Shown here piece after piece: positions 11,305 through 23,887 of a stretch of 64,000 nt of DNA. Source of the DNA: Paulownia fortunei (lineage: Eukaryota; Streptophyta; Magnoliopsida; Lamiales; Paulowniaceae); the NCBI GenBank assembly GCA_019321725.1, contig CM033106.1, positions 24,054,965 through 24,118,964 of the forward strand, written 5' to 3'. Positions within the stretch are counted from its first letter, which is position 1. Every line of letters starts with the position of its first letter. Made by a program: the position numbers and the translations under genes. Under the pieces are notes generated by a model. It had not been told where the DNA came from, did no database searches, and was given only the letters and a program-made list of their open reading frames with translations.

Positions 11305-11699
11305 AGGGTGTTTTGTAGTTTATAAATTCTTCAAAATATCTTATAAGTTGTTTAAGAGCTTATAAGCTTTCAAAAAGTGGTTGGTAATTTTTTTTTCTGA
11401 AAGAGCTTATTAGATCCAAAAAAAAAATTGTTTATGAGTTTAGAAGCTCTTAAAAAAAACACATCCACCTCAGTTTATTTTCAAAATAAGATCTTATTTT
11501 AACAAACTCCTTTAATTTTGATAGTTTTAATTACAAAACTTCTATTATTAATATATTAAAAGCTCCATGATTTTATTTTATTCAAATACTTTAACAACTT
11601 ATTTTTAAAATAAGATCTAGCATCTTATAAGCTCCAAAAATATCTTATAAGATATAGAAGCTTATAAGATTTTTTAAATAAGTTTAGTCAAACACCTTC
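11305..11699. mobile_element. second MITE nested in copia-1 (hAT-like)
   Basis: The left end agggtgttttgtagtttata and the right end agtttagtcaaacacctt are imperfect inverted repeats of the GGTGTTT(G) type common in plant hAT-like MITEs. TGAG occurs on both sides (11301-11304 and 11700-11703), and the copia frame resumes after it with the integrase start. The interior is full of repeated aagctcttataag-like words, giving self-complementary structure. The exact target duplication length is unresolved. Confidence 0.75.
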
Positions 11700-12600
11700 T
11701 GAGTCTTTCGTTTTATGGCATAGTTGATTAGGACATATCAATAATGTTACATTATATAGACTAATTAACTTTAATCGTATTTCTACTTTCCAAATTGATT
11801 CCCAACATAAGTGTAAAACTTATGTTGAGGCAAAATTGATAAGGTCATCTTAAAGAATGTCGAATCCCTTGATTCGACACTAAATTCTGTTATGTGTACT
11901 TATTGAAAAGTAAAGACGAAGCTATAGAGAAATTTATTCTCTATAAGAATGATGTTGAGAATCAACTTAGTAAAAAGATTTAGATGATTAGAAGAAAACA
12001 TGGAGGAGAGTATGAATCCTCTTTTGGTAAATTTTGTGCATAATATAAAATAATACATGAGGTCACTCCACCTTATCCATCTTAATCAAGTAGTGCTACT
12101 GAGTGGAAAAATTATACCTTGAAAGAAATGATAAATGCAGTTTAGTTTTTGGATCATCTTAGAACATGTGGGGGGAAACTGTTTTTGACAGTTAAATACC
12201 TTTTAAATAAAGTACCATGCAAGAAAGAAGAAAATATGCCTTTTGAGTTATGGAAAGGTAGAAAACCTTTCTATAGATACTTACGAGTATAGAATGTCTT
12301 GCCAAGATAATGGTAGCTGCACCTAAGAAGGTTAAAATAGGACCTAAAATAGTTGATTACATTTTCATTGGATATGCTCAAGACATTAGTGCTTATCGAT
12401 TTCTTATGTGAGTTGCAAATCTCAGACATACACAAGAATACTATAATAAAAATGAGAAATGCATCATTCTTTGAACATGAATTTTTGTATAAGTCCAAAA
12501 AAAAAAAAAACAAATTCAACTAGACGTGCTTATGAGGCTATAACTGAGGATAATAAAGACCAAGAGCAAGCCGTTGAGATGAGTCTAGATGTAGTATAAG
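11700..12600 (+). pseudogene. copia-1 integrase region
   Basis: It begins with the zinc-binding HHCC start (a LWH-type motif reads FYGIVD/RTYQ.. after frameshift, with 'ttatggcatagttgattagg'). Later identifiable parts are PKKVKIGPKIVDYIFIGYAQ at about 12323-12385 and STRRAYEAITEDNKDQEQ at about 12516-12570. Many stops and frameshifts are present. Confidence 0.75.
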
Positions 12601-12639
12601 AGCTAGAATTGAAAAATCATTTGATCTGATTTTTTTGGT

Positions 12640-14150
12640 TTATATATTGGAAAATGAACCTCAAACTTTCCAATAAACAGTGAGCTCTATTAAGGGACCT
12701 TCCTAGAAAATCCATTAAGAGTGAAATTGATTATGTCATGCAAAATCATATGTGGGAACTAGTGGATCTTGCACCAGGATGTAAACCACTTGGTTCAAAA
12801 TGAATTTTCAAGAGGAAAATAAAAGTAGATGAATCATTGATAAGTATAAGGCTAGACTAGTGATCAAAGGATCTAGGCAATGAAAGAGCCTAGATTACTT
12901 TGATACATATTCTTTGGTGATAAGAATAAATTCAATTACAATGATACTAGCATTTGCCGCTCTGTGGAATCTTGAGTGTACCGGATGAATGTGAAAACAG
13001 TCTTATTTAATGGTGATCTAGATGAAAGAAGAACAACATAAAGGTAATATAGCTCCTGGTTAAGCAAAAAAACACTGCGAATTAGTGAAGTCTCTGTATG
13101 ACTTAAACCAAGCACCAAGTAATGTCAATTTTGATAATGTAATGCTTGCTAATGGATTCAAAATCAATGAATGTGACAAGTGTGTCTGTCAAAAACACTG
13201 AAAATAGTTACGTTATTATATATTTTTAAGTTGATGAATGCTAATTGTTGATAGTGATGACACGATGGTCAAATCTACTAAGAATATGTTGAATTCTAAA
13301 TTTGATATGAAAGATATAAGTCTAACTGATGTAATTTTGAGAATACAAATTATAAGGACATATGATTGACTCATACTAAGTCAGTCACAATTTGTGGATA
13401 AAATTTCAAAAAAATTCAACAAATATGATTTTGGAGTGTCCAAGACTTTGATAGACATAAGTCAACACCTTTGTAAGAATAAACGCGAGAGTGTTTCTCA
13501 AGTAGAATAGTCAAGGGTGATAAGTAGTCTGATGTACTTGATGAGTTATACAAGGCCAAATGTAGCCTATATAGTCATAACTGAGTAAGTACATGAGTAA
13601 TCCAAGTGCTGAGCATGGGAAGGGATTGTGATAGCACGTACTTACGATTTACGCATAATGATTGAATACACTATAACAAATATCCTGCATTTTTAGAAGA
13701 ATACAAAGATGCAAATGAGATATCTAATGTAAAGAACTCAAAGTCTAATAGTAGGTAATTTATTCACACTAGTTGGAGCATATGAATCTTAAAAATCTTT
13801 TGAAACAAAATGTTGTAGCTCGATCCATGATGGAATCAGAGTTTATAGCTTTGGATAAGTATGGTGAAGTAGTTGAACGGCTACGCTATTGCTTAAAAGA
13901 TATTCCAAACTGGCCTAAGCCTGTGTCGCCAATATGTATACATTCCGATAGTCAATTAGCTATTGGGTGGGCACAGAGTAACATCTATATAATGGTAAGT
14001 CTAGACATATTCATCGTAGATATAATACTATTAGACAACTATTCTCAACTAGGGTTATTTTTATAAACTGTGTGAACTCTAAGGATAACTTTGTGGATCC
14101 GCTAACTAAATGGTTAAATAAAGAGTTAGTTGATAAATCATCATGAGAAA
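12640..14150 (+). pseudogene. copia-1 reverse transcriptase and RNase H region
   Basis: RT remnants include KSEIDYVMQNHMWELVDLAP (about 12718-12777), SLYDLNQAPS (about 13091-13120) and the K(F/T)NMLNSKFDMKDI block (about 13285-13316). RNase H is the open frame 13773-14066 with ARSMMESEFIALDKYGEVVE and ICIHSDSQLAIGWAQS. The RT catalytic YVDD box is not intact. The region ends before a leader-like stretch and the 3' LTR. Confidence 0.8.
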
Positions 14151-14783
14151 TAGGAATGAAGCATATGAAATGAAAGTCAATATAATGAAAATCCAACCTA
14201 GTTGATTGGAGATTCCAAAATCTAGATTCAAAGGGACAACCTAATTATAGAGACTTAATTGGATCACTGCAGGGGTTCTCCTCTTGTGGGGGTTATTACC
14301 CTAATATCCATTCTTGTAATGAAAAATAGTGATTCCCACTGGGAATAGATTAAGCAAAAGCTTTTAAAGATTCTTATGTGTTGGGAATCGAGCAGAGTAA
14401 TGCGAGTTACTTTTGAATAAGAGATCAACTATATCAGAATGAAGTGGGATTGCTTCTTAAAGAGTTTTGTAGGGCTCAATTCTTGAGAAATTCTCGTAGA
14501 ACCAGGGATGTTCACAGCCGAAACGAACATAACATTAAGAACTAGAAATGTTAGGAAAGATTCCTTTATGGAGTATATCATTATTTACATGAATGACAAA
14601 TAGTTCAAGGACTCAACTTTACTGATTTGTCAGTAAAGTAAATATACTTTTTCAAGTGAAGGTTCAAAAGGTAATACATACTTATTCTATGCAAGTTTCA
14701 AAAGTAGGACTCTTTCACTTAGTCTGGAGTCTGTAGAGTCTACTTTACAATTTTTATTTATAGAGGGGATTTTTAGAAAAAAA

Positions 14784-15559
14784 TGGCCATTTATTGCTCA
14801 AATGTGAATGAGAAAATAGTGCATGGATTATTGAGAAATTATTACTCAAATATGCACTGTTGGAATTGGATAAAAGCTTAAGTTTGAGTCAAGTGACTTT
14901 ATTATTCCAATCTAGCACGGGCATGGCTATTTAGTCTTTGAAATTTAAAGCTAAAAACGTTTGGCTTCTTGACAATGCTTGTATATAATGTATCAATGCA
15001 ACAACTCGATTTTAAGGCTATGTAAAAACGAAAAGCATTCAATTGAATGTGTAATCACAAAAAACGTTAATATTAAATGTGTAACGACCAAAAATATTCG
15101 CATTGAATTGAAAGGATTTTTTTTCCATTTTGCCCCTACATAAAAGGAGAGGTCTTTCTTCATCATTCTTTACACTAAAACCAAAGCTTAAGGCGATCTA
15201 TTTACTTCTCTCTCAAAATTACTCGCTCATTAATTATCTAGTATTACTACTAAGTTTAGAGAAAATAGTTTTAATAAACTTAGAATCAAAGAGTTCTAAA
15301 AGAGCACTCTAGTTCACTTAGAGTGACAGTGTTAGTGCTTCCCTGATTATTCTTCTTTATTATATCTTGGGAGATTGACTTTACTTCCAAGTACTGTGCA
15401 GGAGTGAGTGAATAAATTTTAAAAAAATTGTGTGACACAGTTCTAGGCGGAGAAAAAGTTATTAATTTTGCATGAATTTCACTGTTAATACAATAATGCT
15501 ACCTAATTACTGATAATTTTTAGAGTAATCTTACACAAAGCATATTATTATTTCCAACA
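14784..15559 (+). repeat. copia-1 3' LTR
   Basis: It aligns with 8189-8898 and carries a possible TATA element (cctacataaaaggagag, about 15135). It is preceded by tagaggggatttttagaaaa (14761-14780), which may be a decayed polypurine tract. Confidence 0.85.
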
Positions 15560-16928
15560 TTCTAAAAAAAATAAAAATAGAATGAGTTCGCAATTACTAT
15601 CACAAAAAAGTCAACTTGAGGTTAATTCTCAACATAACCCAACTTTGGAAGTCTGAAATTGAAGCGGATTCTCCAAGAAATTCACATATCGAAGACCAAA
15701 AACACAACCATTTGAATTGTATGAGAAATGAGCAATTCGATCAACTATCTCCCCCTACTACCTTTCTTTAAGACCAGAGGAGGTAGAGCTGCTAGACGAA
15801 CTGTGGAGGAGATCCAAGAAGATTGTTCTCTTTTCTTTGATACAGTCCCCATTTAATTTTACGAGCAACTGTCAGAATACCCTAAACTTATTTTTCGTTT
15901 TAAATCTTTTTTGTGAAACTGTTGTTAGCATATTTTAAGAATTTTCATTCTCCAATTTAAATCAAAGAGATAGAATAGAAAGAATATTTATTATGGTATT
16001 AGTAATCCTTTTCCAATTAAAAAAAAGGGCAACGGAATAAAAAATCATGCCTTGCATTCGCTAAACCAATTTTTTGGTTTCTTTAAAGCAATAGACATTC
16101 AAATGAGTATTGCACGTGAAATTAGCCATGCCAAATATTCCTTCTTTACTTAATCAACATATGATTTATTTTCAAATGAAAATTCTTCGAGGATTATTTT
16201 GTGTTTTATATTTTTAATGAACAGAAGTTAATATTGTAGAAGAAAGTTGTCAAAAATTGACTTCGCTTTTATCTTATAAAAAAGAAAATTCAAACATTGC
16301 ATCCTTTTGTGACCAAGAAAAAAAAAAGAAATATTGCATGAAAAGTACTAAATCAATGTACCTTGTTAAAGCAGAATGCCGAACACCCTAATTAGATTGG
16401 GTGTATTATATCTTTTTTTTTTTGTAAAAATAATTTTATTGAAAATCATATTAATAAAATGTATTTTCTTTATTTTACGTCTTTCATCTTTTATTTTTGC
16501 ACATTAGGTAAAGTTTTTAAACCAAATTTAGCTATAGGGCATGATTGCGCATATGATGATAATCATGGAATATGCCTCTAAAATTTTGGTTTTAAATAAG
16601 TTTCGAGTTGAGAGATTTTTGATATGAGACATCAAATAACTCAATAAAACTCACACATACGATGCATGCTCGTAAGACGAGGATTTCGTATTTCATGGGC
16701 ATTAGCGTAGAGATGTAAGTGTATATATGTGGGTGCTTGTTAGGAAACAAGTACACCAGACATGGCCGTAAAAAATTCTTAACTGGAGGTTTTGCCTGTC
16801 GAAATAAGAATTTCTGTATTGCGATAGTACATGGTTAGTCCTCAAACTTGAGGCACGATGGTAGCCTTGTGTACATCTTGCACTACTTTGATATATCTTC
16901 TGATTGCTTGACAATCACAAATAGGATA
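15560..16928. other. spacer between copia-1 and the recognisable part of copia-2
   Basis: No gene can be supported. The part from about 16640 onward probably already belongs to the copia-2 LTR, because the text runs on without an obvious boundary, but the LTR start cannot be fixed as the 3' LTR keeps only its last ~190 bp. Confidence 0.4.
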
Positions 16929-16980
16929 TGTTGGGTGTTATACTGATATGAATGGAGGTTTATCAGTAGCCAATGTAGAA

Positions 16981-18420
16981 TTCGACACTTGTCTTTTTAA
17001 ATAAGGAATTCTCTTATGTTTTTATAGTTTGTGATTTAAAGACCTTAGCCAAGGCAAGATGAATCGTGATTCATCAAGAATAATTGAAACTTGAAATAGG
17101 ATCACAGTTATTGAATTATTTAGAATTTCGACTTATAATACATGCTCTACATTCAATTGAGATATTAGCTATTGAAAGAACCGTACGTGTATGGTACTCG
17201 CAACTGAAATAGATTTACTCGCTATTTTACCTAAGAATAGTTTGCCATGATTACTTGCTAGGTATTTTCATGGATAGTGAGGTTCTTGAAATTAAGGACT
17301 TAATTCCAAGCGAATTAATTAATTGAAATAATTGTTATTTATAAGTTGCAAACATTGCAACCCCACTACTAGTTTAGTAGTGAACCTACAAGAATCACAC
17401 ATCTTTATGAAAGTAACATTTCTAATTTTGGGATTTATCCAACAATTAAAAATTAATTAATTCGACACTTGTCTTTTTAAATAAGGAATTCTCTTATGTT
17501 TTTATAGTTTGTGATTTAAAGACCTTAGCCAAGGCAAGATGAATCGTGATTCATCAAGAATAATTGAAACTTGAAATAGGATCACAGTTATTGAATTATT
17601 TAGAATTTCGACTTATAATACATGCTCTACATTCAATTGAGATATTAGCTATTGAAAGAACCGTACGTGTATGGTACTCGCAACTGAAATAGATTTACTC
17701 GCTATTTTACCTAAGAATAGTTTGCCATGATTACTTGCTAGGTATTTTCATGGATAGTGAGGTTCTTGAAATTAAGGACTTAATTCCAAGCGAATTAATT
17801 AATTGAAATAATTGTTATTTATAAGTTGCAAACATTGCAACCCCACTACTAGTTTAGTAGTGAACCTACAAGAATCACACATCTTTATGAAAGTAACATT
17901 TCTAATTTTGGGATTTATCCAACAATTAAAAATTAATTAATTCGACACTTGTCTTTTTAAATAAGGAATTCTCTTATGTTTTTATAGTTTGTGATTTAAA
18001 GACCTTAGCCAAGGCAAGATGAATCGTGATTCATCAAGAATAATTGAAACTTGAAATAGGATCACAATTATTGAATTATTTAGAATTTCGACTTATAATA
18101 CATGCTCTACATTCAATTGAGATATTAGCTATTGAAAGAACCGTACGTGTATGGTACTCGCAACTGAAATAGATTTACTCGCTATTTTACCTAAGAATAG
18201 TTTGCCATGATTACTTGCTAGGTATTTTCATGGATAGTGAGGTTCTTGAAATTAAGGACTTAATTCCAAGCGAATTAATTAATTGAAATAATTGTTATTT
18301 ATAAGTTGCAAACATTGCAACCCCACTACTAGTTTAGTAGTGAACCTACAAGAATCACACATCTTTATGAAAGTAACATTTCTAATTTTGGGATTTATCC
18401 AACAATTAAAAATTAATTAA
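16981..18420. repeat. 3 x 480-bp tandem repeat
   Basis: There are three head-to-tail units of exactly 480 bp at 16981-17460, 17461-17940 and 17941-18420. Each begins ttcgacacttgtctttttaa and ends caattaaaaattaattaa. The only difference I can find is one base near 18067 (A in unit 3, G in units 1 and 2). The array contains no ORF worth noting and no tRNA- or rRNA-like sequence. Confidence 0.97.
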
Positions 18421-19018
18421 TTAATATTGATTAATTGATTAATTAAGGGTTTTATTTAATTTAATGATTATATTAAATTATTCAATTTAATAATTGAATT
18501 ATTTTATTAGACCTAATTTGATTAGAAAGCCGAATTAGAGTAAATTAAATTAATTAATTAATTGATTAAATTGAGATTTAATCAATTAGATTGATTTATG
18601 GATTATTTAGTTCAAACCCAAAAATTAATGTGGATCATTTAAGAAGCCCACCAAAATATGAAGAGAATAAATTAAATAAATATGATTTATTTAATTAATA
18701 TATTTATAGATAAATAAATATAGTGACCGATTTTATGGGATAAAATCGGCCACTAAGATTTAATTTATATATAATATAATTTTAGTATATATTTGATATA
18801 TATCTATCTTGATATTATTTGAATAGTTCAAATTAATATAAAAAATGTATGTAGACAATTTTTATGATTAATGAGGTCTCAAATTAGTCTACATACATAA
18901 GAGAGAAGAAAAGAGAAGAGTTATTGAAAGATTTGAAATCCTTTCAAGATAAAACTTTGAAATAGTTCAAAATTGACAAACTCCCCAAGAGTTGGAGAAT
19001 GATTAAATTTTCAGCTCC

Positions 19019-19027
19019 TATAAATAC
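19019..19027 (+). promoter_or_regulatory. TATA box of the copia-2 LTR
   Basis: The sequence tataaatac sits in the expected position, about 520 bp before the LTR end. It is a candidate promoter only. Confidence 0.45.
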
Positions 19028-19548
19028 TTATGGATGAAAATTACATCATTAATTCAGCAAGTTTAAATAAAAAATATTTTGTTTAAAGTCTTCTATTTTT
19101 TCTCTCCAAGAAAGAAAAAGAAAAGAAAGAAAAAGAAAAATATTTTCTTGTTATCTTAGTTTTCTTGTTCTTTAAAAGAAAATCCGTTTCTTGTTATTCT
19201 CTTCATAATATAGTTTCAAAAACTTAAAGAATTAATCTTTATTATTCTTCAAAATTTACTCTGGTTCTAGATTAGTAAACAATTAAAAGGATACTAGCGA
19301 ATTCTTTTGATTGGTGTTACTCTTCCATGTTGTGGACCTGATAGAAGGGAGACATTTGGATCCCTACAAGTTCTGAAAGTTTAGGATAAGCAATTGATTG
19401 CTTCATTTCCTACAATAATCGGAGTGCACGAAAGGTATAATTTGAATTTAATATTTATTTATATATTTACTTGAATAAGCACGATCGTTAAAATCGCTTC
19501 CGAATCGAAGGGTTAAATTTATATTTGATAAAATTTTAATTTTTTGCT

Positions 19549-19560
19549 ACGTATTAGAGC
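19549..19560 (+). other. copia-2 primer-binding site
   Basis: acgtattagagc resembles the plant copia PBS tggtatcagagc, complementary to the initiator tRNA-Met 3' end. It has diverged, but lies directly at the LTR edge. Confidence 0.6.
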
Positions 19561-21010
19561 TACAATTTCACTTATTCAGTGAATTTCAAATTTATGTGTG
19601 CATGTTTTTAAATTGTTTCAATTCATGTTAATTATGTAAAATTTGATTTTGCATATTTTCAGTGATTTTTAGTTGGAATAATTTTAATTGCTTATTTAAA
19701 TTATTTAAATATAAAAATTACAAAAAAAAAAATGAAGAAACAGACTACGTACAGTAGTGCGTGCGTGGCGGGTAGCAGTCGTCCTACTCGTTGTGTCACT
19801 AAAATTAAATTTTAATTTTAATAATTTTTGAAAAATTATTTTTCAAGCAATTAAAAATTACCTCAAGTCAAAAATTACGTTTAACAACTTGATAAATTTA
19901 CCTATTTTGATAATTGCATATGATTTTAATTATAAGCATGTATGAGATGATCATGAGCCAATGGATCAATATGATTTGTTTTGTTTAATATTTTTGAATT
20001 TTAAAATGGGGCTTACGAGCCTCTCATTCCATCTATATAAGTTATTTTATTTTCTGTAAGAAGAGTAGAATAAGTGGTGAAATTTTTCTTTTTCTTTGGA
20101 AGACAGAGAAAAATCAAGAAGGAGATTCTAAAGAAGGCCCATGTTTGTATGGGATACAATTATATAATAGAATACGTTCTGTTCCATTTTATTACCCTTA
20201 GACTGACTTTAGTTCTATTTTTGGCTCAAATGGACCATATAGGACTAGTTCATGATCATTCATTTATTTAAGATGCATGTTTAGGATTTTATTTAATACT
20301 TTTATGCTTGCGCAATGATATTATGATGTCATGCATTAAATAACTAACCTAATTTAAATAATGATGAGGTCTTGGATAAAATTAAACTCCACTTAATTTA
20401 CTAAAATTAAGTAAAATAATTTTTAGAAAATTTGATTTCAAACAAATATAAACAAGTTAGGTAGGACATATCGTTCCATATCTACCATCAAAGGTAGATA
20501 CATGACGACCGCTACCACACTTGATCACTGGCCATGAATCGTGAGGTGGTCTTGTGTTGGAAAGTTGCAATCTCTACCAAATATTGAGATGCTCGTGGGA
20601 TGAAATTATTATTATATTGGCCATGAATCATGGGACATCTTGATGCTCCATCTACACGAATATTTGATAGGTATTGTTTAACACTTAGTACCATATAAGC
20701 TCATAAAATTGGGATATATAAAAATAGGTGAGGTAAAATAAACTTGAGGGTTGTATAGCGATACAATCGTCAAAGAGTTGACTATCGATAAAAATATTTC
20801 ATGGGCTCATAAAATTAAGGTGTGAAATATTTCCGTTGGACCTCAAACTCACTAGAAAATTTGATTTCCCAAAATTCCATTAGGGGTGATGGAATTCGAA
20901 AAAAATAGTGGGAGATATTTAGTATTAAAAACCTTATATTAAATGAATATATTTTTTCTATAGTTTACTCATTTTCTGCTTCATGCATGTTTTGTAAATT
21001 ATTCTACTAA
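19561..21010 (+). other. copia-2 5' leader
   Basis: About 1.45 kb without a conserved ORF separates the PBS from gag. It contains a GC-richer patch, cgtacagtagtgcgtgcgtg at about 19749-19768, and two similar 'ggccatgaatc(g/a)tg' blocks near 20530 and 20619. No host gene is recognised. Confidence 0.5.
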
Positions 21011-21860
21011 AATGGCAAATAATCCACTTGCAACAATTCTTGAACAAAATAAATTAAATGGACCTAATTTTGTCGATTGGCTAAGAAACCTGAAGATAGT
21101 TCTTTAGTCCTCGACCATACGCCTCCTTCAGTTCCATCGGAGGATATTGTTTCAGAGGCTTATGCAGATTACTTATGTCATGTTGATGACAATTTACAGG
21201 CTCGATGCTACATGCTGGTATTGATGTCAAATGAGCTGTAGAGATAGAACGATGATCAATATACTGCTTATGGGATCCTCATTCACCTACAAGAGTTGTA
21301 TGGTGAAAAAACTCAGCAGACGAGACATCAGTCTTAAAAGAGCTTTTTAGATGTCGTATGACTGAGGGCTCTTTAGTCCATGACCATGGATTAAAGATAA
21401 TAGCCCTCATTGAAACGCTGGTATCCATTGAAGTCGTTAGGAGAACGAACTCTATACGTATCTTCTGTTGCAGTCTCTGCCTCCATCATTTGACATATTT
21501 GTTGTCAACTTTAACATGCACAACATGGAGACTAGTCTTGCTGAGCTTGTGAACATGTTAAAGATGGCTAAGTCCACCATGAAAAAAGATAAGCCGCTGA
21601 GCTTATGAACATGTTAAAGACGGCTGAGTCCACCATGAAAAAAGATAAATCGGTTCTGCTTGTTAGATCTTCTTCCGGATCAAAGGCTAAAAAGCCTAAG
21701 AAAAGAAAGAAGAAAGAAAAGTGTTCCTCTAAACCCAACAAGCTGAAGGCTAAGGGTGGTGTAAAGAAGGTTTCTTCTCAGGCCAATGACAAGTGCCATT
21801 ACTGCGGCAAATCAAGGTACTGGAAGAGAAATTGCAAGGAGTATCTTGCAAGCCTGAAGA
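21011..21860 (+). pseudogene. copia-2 gag
   Basis: Gag starts at ATG 21011 with MANNPLATILEQNKLNGPNF, a typical copia gag N-terminus. Frameshifts follow. Parts recognised later are LQSLPPSFD (about 21469-21495), the open frame from 21605, and a basic linker KAKKPKKRKKKEK. The zinc knuckle CHYCGKSRYWKRNC (about 21793-21835) has lost its histidine (H to Y). A 55-bp stretch (ctgagcttgtgaacatgtta...) at about 21541-21595 is repeated in tandem at about 21596-21650. Confidence 0.85.
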
Positions 21861-21869
21861 GTTCAAGTA

Positions 21870-22885
21870 TATATTTTATTAAAGTTAACTTGTCTATTAA
21901 TAATACTTCTTGGGTATTAGATATCAGTTGTGGCTCACATATCTGCAATGATTTGCAGATGATGACAAAATCTCTATTTGTTGGACAAGTGGAGTGAGCC
22001 AATCATCTATTGGATTTCATTCATATAGATGTATGTGGGCCACTAAATATTAGTGCCCGCAGGAACTATAATTACTTCTTAACCTTAATCGATGATTTCT
22101 CTACATATGATTATGTGTACCTTTTAAGGTACAAGTCTGAAGTATTTGAAAAGTTCAAAAAATTCAAAACTGAAGTAAATAAACAAACTGGATTAAGTAT
22201 AAAGACTCTTCGATCTGATCGATAAGGTGAATACTTAAGCACAGAGTTTTTAGATTTTGTAAAAGAGAATCCCATTCTCTCACAGTGGACACATCCTGCT
22301 ACTCCACAATACAACAGAGTTGTAGAATGCAGGAATTGAATGTTGTTGGACATGGTTCATTCTATGATGAGCTTCACTACATTACCTCTTTCATTTTGGG
22401 ATTATGACTTAGAGACGGTGGCATGCCTATTAAATAAGGTGTCATCTAAAGTCGTGCTCAAAATACCATATGAGATGCGGTGTGGAAAGACACCTTCCTA
22501 TAAATACCTTAGGGTATGGAGGTGTGCTACTTATGTAAAGTAGTTAGTAGGAGATAAGTTGGATATGAGATCCATCTCATGCAAGTTCGTGGGGTATCCA
22601 ACTGATTCTATTGGATACTATTTCTATGATGCCACGAAACAAAGGGTATTTGTTTCGGGGAATGCTACATTCCTTGAAGAAGAATTTCTTTCAGATGGAA
22701 GTGGTAATGTCATAGAACTTGAAGAGGCTTAAGAACCACATAACACCCCAACTGACACAGTAAATGGTACACCAGCTTATGTTGGACCCTTTGAGGCACA
22801 ACCTCTTTAAAGATCTGAAAGTGTCTCAAGGGTTCTTAAAAGGTACAGCTTGTTGTTAGAGAACAAAGAAGAGGAATTCCTCTTG
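21870..22885 (+). pseudogene. copia-2 protease and integrase remnants
   Basis: The protease motif is altered (SWVLDISCGSHIC, where a D-S/T-G is expected) at about 21909-21947. After a deletion the integrase core follows: DFIHIDVCGPL (about 22011-22043), LIDDFSTYDYVYLLRYKSEV and TLRSDR before a stop at 22223. It continues to the C-terminal LRVWRCATYVK and DMRSISCKFVGYPTDSIGYY. The catalytic-triad neighbourhood is broken by stops. Confidence 0.8.
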
Positions 22886-22889
22886 GATA

Positions 22890-23083
22890 ATGATCCTTGC
22901 GAGTTCTGAAAGTTCAGGATAAGCAATTGATTGCTTTATTATTTACAACAATAGGAGTGTATGAAAGGTATAATCCAAATTTAATATTTATTTATATATT
23001 CACTTGAATAAGAGCGACCATTAAAATCGCTTTCGGATCGAGGGGTTAAATTTATATTTGATAAAAAATTAATTTTTCATTGT
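22890..23083 (+). repeat. copia-2 3' LTR fragment
   Basis: Only the last part of the LTR (matching about 19355-19548) is present, fused to integrase sequence. The join produces GATCCTTGCGAGTTCTG in place of the LTR's GGATCCCTACAAGTTCTG. Confidence 0.8.
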
Positions 23084-23887
23084 GTATGCCTCTACGATTA
23101 TAGCGAACCCAACATACCCATGGTACAATACATGCTTCACTCAGTGTCCAATGTATGAATGATTATCAAGTATCCTATTTTTATAAGTAAAATAACAATT
23201 AGAGAATGAATATTATACTCAATGGATATACATTGAGTGTGGGTAGATGGACTGGGTGTAGTATTTACCCACATTATAACACGCCAATCTTAGATTCCTA
23301 ATTAAATAAAATTTGAATTTACCACTCACAATTAGTACCATATTATATTGACTATCCCATTAACCATATTTATGAAAATAATAGATGAAGATAATAAATA
23401 ATCAAAGACATATCATTATTGCAGAAACTCAGAAAGAGCAAGAAAAAAAACTTTGACACAAAACAAAAACCATGTTCTTTTAGCGCACCAATCTAGTACT
23501 ACACTAAATAGTCTAAAACCACCTTTCAAATTACCCAAATAATCAAAGTGAGATTGATTAATAATCCTTAAGAGCTTGCTTATTTTATTTGATTAGGCTA
23601 AATATACTAAATTATCCAATTTAGTCAAATATATACTTTTGGTATTGATGAACCATGAGAAAATCTCAAGTCCGGTATAATTGATAATTTTTGTTGGATA
23701 ATTCATCCCACCTGAGGTTGGATAAAACAACCACACCCTCTTATTTACAATATCTAGAATATATTTTGACCATAATCATTAATCATCCCAACCAAAGAAG
23801 TAAACAACTCGTAATTTTGTAAATTTAAGTAATAACATAATACAACAGGGCACGTGGGCACAAAAGGTCACATACTAGTGTTGTGCT
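23084..23887. other. spacer between copia-2 and copia-3
   Basis: AT-rich sequence with no supported gene. tactcaatggatatacattgag at about 23216 is a short imperfect palindrome. Nothing else stands out. Confidence 0.5.

Larger units (their letters stand above)
8189..15559 (+). mobile_element. copia-1: decayed Ty1/copia LTR retrotransposon with two nested MITEs
   Basis: Two diverged LTRs bound a gag-protease-integrase-RT-RNase H order, which is the Ty1/copia order. All coding parts are broken by stops and frameshifts. The LTRs begin tgg(g/c)catttattgctcaaat and end in caaca. No clear primer-binding site follows the left LTR, and I found no convincing 5-bp target duplication (aaaag versus ttcta). 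LTR divergence is obvious by eye, so the insertion is old. Two later insertions (10647-11143 and 11305-11699) interrupt the protease/integrase part. Confidence 0.9.
16929..19548 (+). repeat. copia-2 5' LTR, enlarged by an internal triplication
   Basis: Its right edge is set by similarity with 22890-23078 (agttctgaaagttcaggata, then gtgcacgaaaggtataat, then gcgac.(g)ttaaaatcgctt). A PBS-like sequence lies at 19549. A TATA box, tataaatac, is at 19019-19027. About 1.44 kb of this LTR is a 3 x 480-bp tandem array. Confidence 0.7.
16929..23083 (+). mobile_element. copia-2: rearranged Ty1/copia element lacking RT and RNase H
   Basis: A long left LTR (start uncertain; tgttgggtgttatactgata at 16929 is one candidate) is followed by a PBS, a long leader (about 19561-21010), gag, protease and integrase. 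The integrase then runs straight into the last part of a 3' LTR at about 22890. RT and RNase H are missing entirely, so the element is dead. The join lies where both partners carry gatcc(t/c)..(a/g)agttctgaaagtt. Confidence 0.85.

Noticed and set aside
16981..18420. Regular direct repeats resembling an array such as CRISPR
   Set aside because: The units are 480 bp and contiguous with no spacers, and lie in a plant copia LTR. It is a tandem duplication.
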